64,000 nt of DNA from Glandiceps talaboti (Eukaryota > Hemichordata > Enteropneusta > Spengelidae), in contig NC_135556.1 in the NCBI RefSeq assembly GCF_964340395.1, positions 18,933,142 to 18,997,141 on the forward strand, given 5' to 3'. Numbering within the stretch: position 1 is the stretch's first letter; every line of letters begins with the position of its first letter. The translations under genes and the position numbers were made by a program. Below are positions 43,301 through 64,000 of the stretch, in pieces. The notes below the pieces were generated by a model. It saw only the letters and a list, made by a program, of their open reading frames with translations, was not told the DNA's origin and did not search any database.

Positions 43301-43605
43301 TCTTGGATGGATCATACGATCTCGGGTTTGACAACGCCACATGGATAATTTCACCTCCTTCGCAGCTTTCTACACAAGACTGTCTACAGACTACAATTAC
43401 AAGTTCACAACACGTGTTTGTTCCTCTTCGTGTGTAAGCCATCTATAAAAAGAGACGTTGTGAGGAGGAGCGAGATTAACGGGAGACGCGGAACAGCAAC
43501 CTACCCGGGTGCTCCAAAGGAAAATCCCGAGGCACCAGTTGCACCTAAACCACCCACACCAGTACCGGACGTCGTTGTTGCCGTCCCAAAATTGAAAGCC
43601 GCCAT
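31251..43605 (-). CDS. NUP58: Nucleoporin p58/p45 (NUP58, formerly NUPL1), whole spliced gene
   Basis: Eleven coding exons on the minus strand join in frame to 815 codons: 43605-43505, 41517-41360, 40891-40730, 37862-37028, 35001-34936, 34290-34036, 33631-33513, 33084-33002, 32492-32294, 32141-31821 and 31399-31251. NUP58 lines the nuclear-pore central channel with NUP62 and NUP54. N-terminal FG repeats are followed by a long Gly-Leu-Gly array, then the conserved coiled-coil core (landmarks MAKVQEDI, NGLQRN, YRVQIEELESHL, AAQLQTVHEVVK, FHGETVDIF, GPTPFDSM), then C-terminal FG repeats ending LQKPPASKRGKK, as in human NUP58 (...LKKPPAGNKRGKR). It is longer than human (about 599 residues), mainly because of exon 4. 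It is divergent from the MTMR6-like gene. Confidence 0.96.
31821..32141 (-). CDS. NUP58: NUP58 coding exon 10 (residues 660-766), C-terminal FG repeats
   Basis: Acceptor 'tttgtcacag', donor 'gtacat'. 107 codons, low complexity, with six FG dipeptides (TFG, AFG, AFG, TFG, SFG, GFG) among Gly/Thr/Ser. It corresponds to the C-terminal FG region of the family. Confidence 0.93.
32294..32492 (-). CDS. NUP58: NUP58 coding exon 9 (residues 594-659)
   Basis: Acceptor 'tttcttgtcag', donor 'gtaagg'. It encodes AQKEHYLNYRKIFHGETVDI, then ERRKLAERQQ, GPTPFDSM and an Ala-rich helix. It matches the conserved end of the human coiled-coil region (YLGYRKMFLGDAVDVFETRR...GPTPFSTM). Confidence 0.96.
32730..32955. 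repeat. ACC/ACT-rich trinucleotide region in a NUP58 intron
   Basis: A degenerate to perfect (ACC)n tract lies between exons 8 and 9. It creates Thr-rich and Gly-rich artefact frames (32721-33158 plus; 32736-32957 minus). It ends about 50 bp from the exon 8 donor. Confidence 0.95.
33002..33084 (-). CDS. NUP58: NUP58 coding exon 8 (residues 566-593)
   Basis: Acceptor 'tctctctgtag', donor 'gtaaga'. It encodes FRLHEAFIAIAAQLQTVHEV, aligned with human YQTFVALAAQLQSIHENVK in the coiled-coil core. Confidence 0.95.
33194..33360 (+). repeat. Dispersed repeat family B, copy 2, with poly-G insertion
   Basis: Second copy of the repeat at 23690-23860, same orientation, inside the intron between NUP58 exons 7 and 8. 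A G homopolymer at 33219-33241 expands the site where the other copy has 'gggggttg'. Confidence 0.75.
33513..33631 (-). CDS. NUP58: NUP58 coding exon 7 (residues 526-565)
   Basis: Acceptor 'attttgacag', donor 'gtaaga'. It encodes YFQRLIEEFESQMQLYRVQI followed by EELESHL, matching human YFRILVQQFEVQLQQYRQQIEELENHL: heptad-like coiled coil. Confidence 0.97.
34036..34290 (-). CDS. NUP58: NUP58 coding exon 6 (residues 441-525), coiled-coil core
   Basis: Acceptor 'cattgcag', strong donor 'gtaagt'. It encodes a basic helix (HVKKQRDIREE), then PMAKVQEDIVCIKQAL, VVSNGLQRN and LQLENTAPSE, all clearly homologous to the human core (MLKVQEDIKALKQLL, NGIQRN). Confidence 0.97.
34936..35001 (-). CDS. NUP58: NUP58 coding exon 5 (residues 419-440)
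   Basis: Acceptor 'cttcacag', donor 'gtaagt'. It encodes SDHKALKETPLPEPISRTVQ then HFK, the counterpart of human DSKALKDENLPPVICQDVENLQKF. It marks the switch from the repeat domain to the structured core. Confidence 0.92.
35150..35910. repeat. Two clusters of an approximately 30-bp minisatellite
   Basis: Units like 'cacctgttataccctggtgt' followed by 'tttccttaa' occur at about 35152-35360 and again at 35705-35905, separated by unrelated sequence. The plus-strand open frame 35613-35963 is largely built on the second cluster. Located in the intron between NUP58 exons 4 and 5. Confidence 0.9.
35911..37027. other. NUP58 intron, nothing recognised
   Basis: AT-rich intron sequence 3' of NUP58 exon 4 (on the minus strand), with no recognisable gene, RNA or transposon. 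Confidence 0.6.
37028..37862 (-). CDS. NUP58: NUP58 giant exon 4 (residues 141-418): GLGLG repeat array
   Basis: Acceptor 'gtgtcttgcag', donor 'gtagtt'. 835 bp encode about 278 residues of almost only Gly, Leu, Thr, Ser and Ala, with 17 copies of GLGLG separated by Thr/Ser/Ala spacers (for example GLGLGGLGTSTATT). There is no phenylalanine in the exon. It ends RGLGGIDQ, which aligns with human EGLGGIDF, so the frame and placement are secure. The DNA is a coding minisatellite, and the plus-strand open frame over the same span is its shadow. Human NUP58 has only scattered GLTLG/GLSLG motifs at this place. Confidence 0.95.
38014..38364. mobile_element. MITE-like element of about 350 bp with 60-bp inverted termini
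   Basis: The left end, 'tttaaaggggaacaccaccc', continues to 'catttattttcataaaattt' and 'gggttct'. It is mirrored by the right end, which reads inversely from 'ccactttaa' through 'aaatttatgaaaataa'. TTAA-type bases flank both ends. A core phrase, 'gtgcttatttccttc', also occurs at 27948-27962. No open frame. It lies in the intron between NUP58 exons 3 and 4. Confidence 0.8.
38520..38642 (-). CDS. Unassigned candidate exon inside a NUP58 intron
   Basis: On the minus strand an acceptor (gtttttaaag) and a strong donor (caa/gtgagt) bound 41 uninterrupted phase-0 codons. They encode an amphipathic, helix-like segment with IQLAKTLQMLSNVHRGFEHL and a C-terminal LDILPMSQ. It does not resemble any part of NUP58. 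Its phase (0) does not match the neighbouring NUP58 exons (phase 1), so it cannot be a simple cassette exon. It may belong to a nested gene, a relic, or be chance. I do not recognise the family. Confidence 0.35.
38643..40729. other. NUP58 intron, nothing recognised
   Basis: AT-rich intron between NUP58 exons 3 and 4. Apart from the candidate exon just downstream on the minus strand, I see no coding segment or transposon. Confidence 0.5.
40730..40891 (-). CDS. NUP58: NUP58 coding exon 3 (residues 87-140)
   Basis: Acceptor 'gacttgcag', donor 'gtatac'. 54 low-complexity codons (VGASTAAAGSAVRGTGLGVG, then Pro/Ala/Val-rich). No FG motif. Phase 1 at both ends, so it could be skipped without a frameshift. 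Confidence 0.9.
41085..41155. repeat. Short tandem repeat, about 23 bp unit, three copies
   Basis: Phrase 'tatggttataatcttaatcc' repeated, in the intron between NUP58 exons 2 and 3. Confidence 0.8.
41360..41517 (-). CDS. NUP58: NUP58 coding exon 2 (residues 34-86)
   Basis: Acceptor 'cttattcag', donor 'gtaatg'. It encodes one FG motif (GGFNFGG) in Gly/Thr/Ser-rich sequence ending SLSAPSLG. Confidence 0.92.
42087..42115. repeat. Perfect 12-bp stem-loop
   Basis: 'caggactcaatt' pairs exactly with 'aattgagtcctg' across a 5-base loop. Weaker outer complementarity (gccat...atggc at 42058 and 42151) suggests the core of a degenerate palindromic element rather than an isolated hairpin. Confidence 0.75.
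42715..42822. mobile_element. 108-bp MITE with perfect 16-bp terminal inverted repeats
   Basis: 'tagtcctgcttgcaga' at the left is matched exactly by its inverse complement at 42807-42822. The outermost TA on each side would fit a TA target-site duplication, as in Tc1/mariner-type MITEs. No coding capacity. Confidence 0.75.
43505..43605 (-). CDS. NUP58: NUP58 coding exon 1 (residues 1-33)
   Basis: ATG at 43605 (minus). It encodes MAAFNFGTATTTSG and then GFSFGAPG, two FG repeats as in the vertebrate N-terminus (MSTGFSFG). Donor 'gtaggt'. The start codon sits inside a YY1-like motif. Confidence 0.94.
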
Positions 43606-43913
43606 TTTGGAAGGATGACACCTGAGCCTCGCTCTAGGGTGTTCAATTTTAATACCATAGTGTTGGGTAAATCGTTTAATTATTTTGTATTGTATTTGAC
43701 ATAATAATTGACAAAGATAGTCGTGTAAAAGAAGTCATGCAGAGTTTGGTATATGTTTACATGAAGGCATGTGCTTCGCCAGAAGTTTCATCACCAGACA
43801 GAGATATGACATTTGATGTGCAATATAATGCGAACGAGGACACAATACAGATTGGCAACACCCGGATGTGTCATGGCGGATCTGATATAGAGAAAATCGA
43901 GATTGAAGAAGCG
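43506..43913. promoter_or_regulatory. Compact divergent promoter of NUP58 (minus) and the MTMR6-like gene (plus)
   Basis: The NUP58 ATG (43605, minus) and the MTMR6-like ATG (43914, plus) are only about 310 bp apart, head to head, with CpG-richer sequence around 43450-43620. A YY1-like site, read on the minus strand as ccaaaatggcggc (43598-43610), overlaps the NUP58 start codon; YY1 sites typically lie just downstream of start sites in such TATA-less promoters. No TATA box is evident. Transcription starts are not visible. Confidence 0.75.

Positions 43914-64000
<20,087 letters not shown>

Larger units (their letters stand above)
41518..43504. other. NUP58 intron 1 with two small palindromic elements
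   Basis: The first NUP58 coding intron. It contains a perfect 12-bp stem (42087-42098 with 42104-42115, loop of five) and a perfect TIR element at 42715-42822, described separately. No other gene is recognised. Confidence 0.6.

Overview
This is animal nuclear DNA. It has spliced genes with GT-AG introns of about 0.1 to 10 kb, AT-rich non-coding DNA, many microsatellites and minisatellites, and short palindromic transposon relics. The three recognisable genes are bilaterian housekeeping genes. Intron density and repeat style suggest a marine invertebrate, either a deuterostome or a lophotrochozoan; the species cannot be settled from the sequence.

Layout. (1) 1-11.4 kb: no recognisable gene; AT-rich DNA with a CA microsatellite, a three-copy 110-120 bp tandem repeat and a MITE-like element. 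(2) 11.4-12.5 kb: CpG-richer promoter-like region. (3) 13.2-22.6 kb, plus strand: complete FAM114A-family gene, 11 coding exons, 581 codons. Its introns hold a 24-bp minisatellite, a GA/purine tract of about 280 bp and a 21-bp repeat array. (4) 22.6-31.25 kb: intergenic DNA between two convergent genes, with MITEs, poly-C and three minisatellites. (5) 31.25-43.6 kb, minus strand: complete NUP58 gene for an FG nucleoporin, 11 coding exons, 815 codons. One giant exon encodes a phenylalanine-free GLGLG repeat array. (6) 43.6-43.9 kb: compact divergent promoter. (7) 43.9 kb to the end, plus strand: the first three coding exons (PH-GRAM domain) of an MTMR6/7/8 myotubularin; the phosphatase domain lies beyond the window. 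Its introns contain a 3-kb inverted-repeat structure with a 5'-truncated LINE nested inside.

All exon joins were checked by hand for reading-frame phase. FAM114A and NUP58 each close exactly from start to stop codon. The head-to-head NUP58-MTMR6 pair matches my recollection of human 13q12, so it is probably an ancient gene neighbourhood. The three genes do not form one pathway: FAM114A proteins are associated with the Golgi and vesicle traffic, NUP58 with the central channel of the nuclear pore, and MTMR6 with endosomal phosphoinositide turnover. I found no convincing undescribed biological system. The most interesting items are the NUP58 repeat exon, the divergent promoter, an unassigned exon inside a NUP58 intron, and the nested inverted-repeat element.
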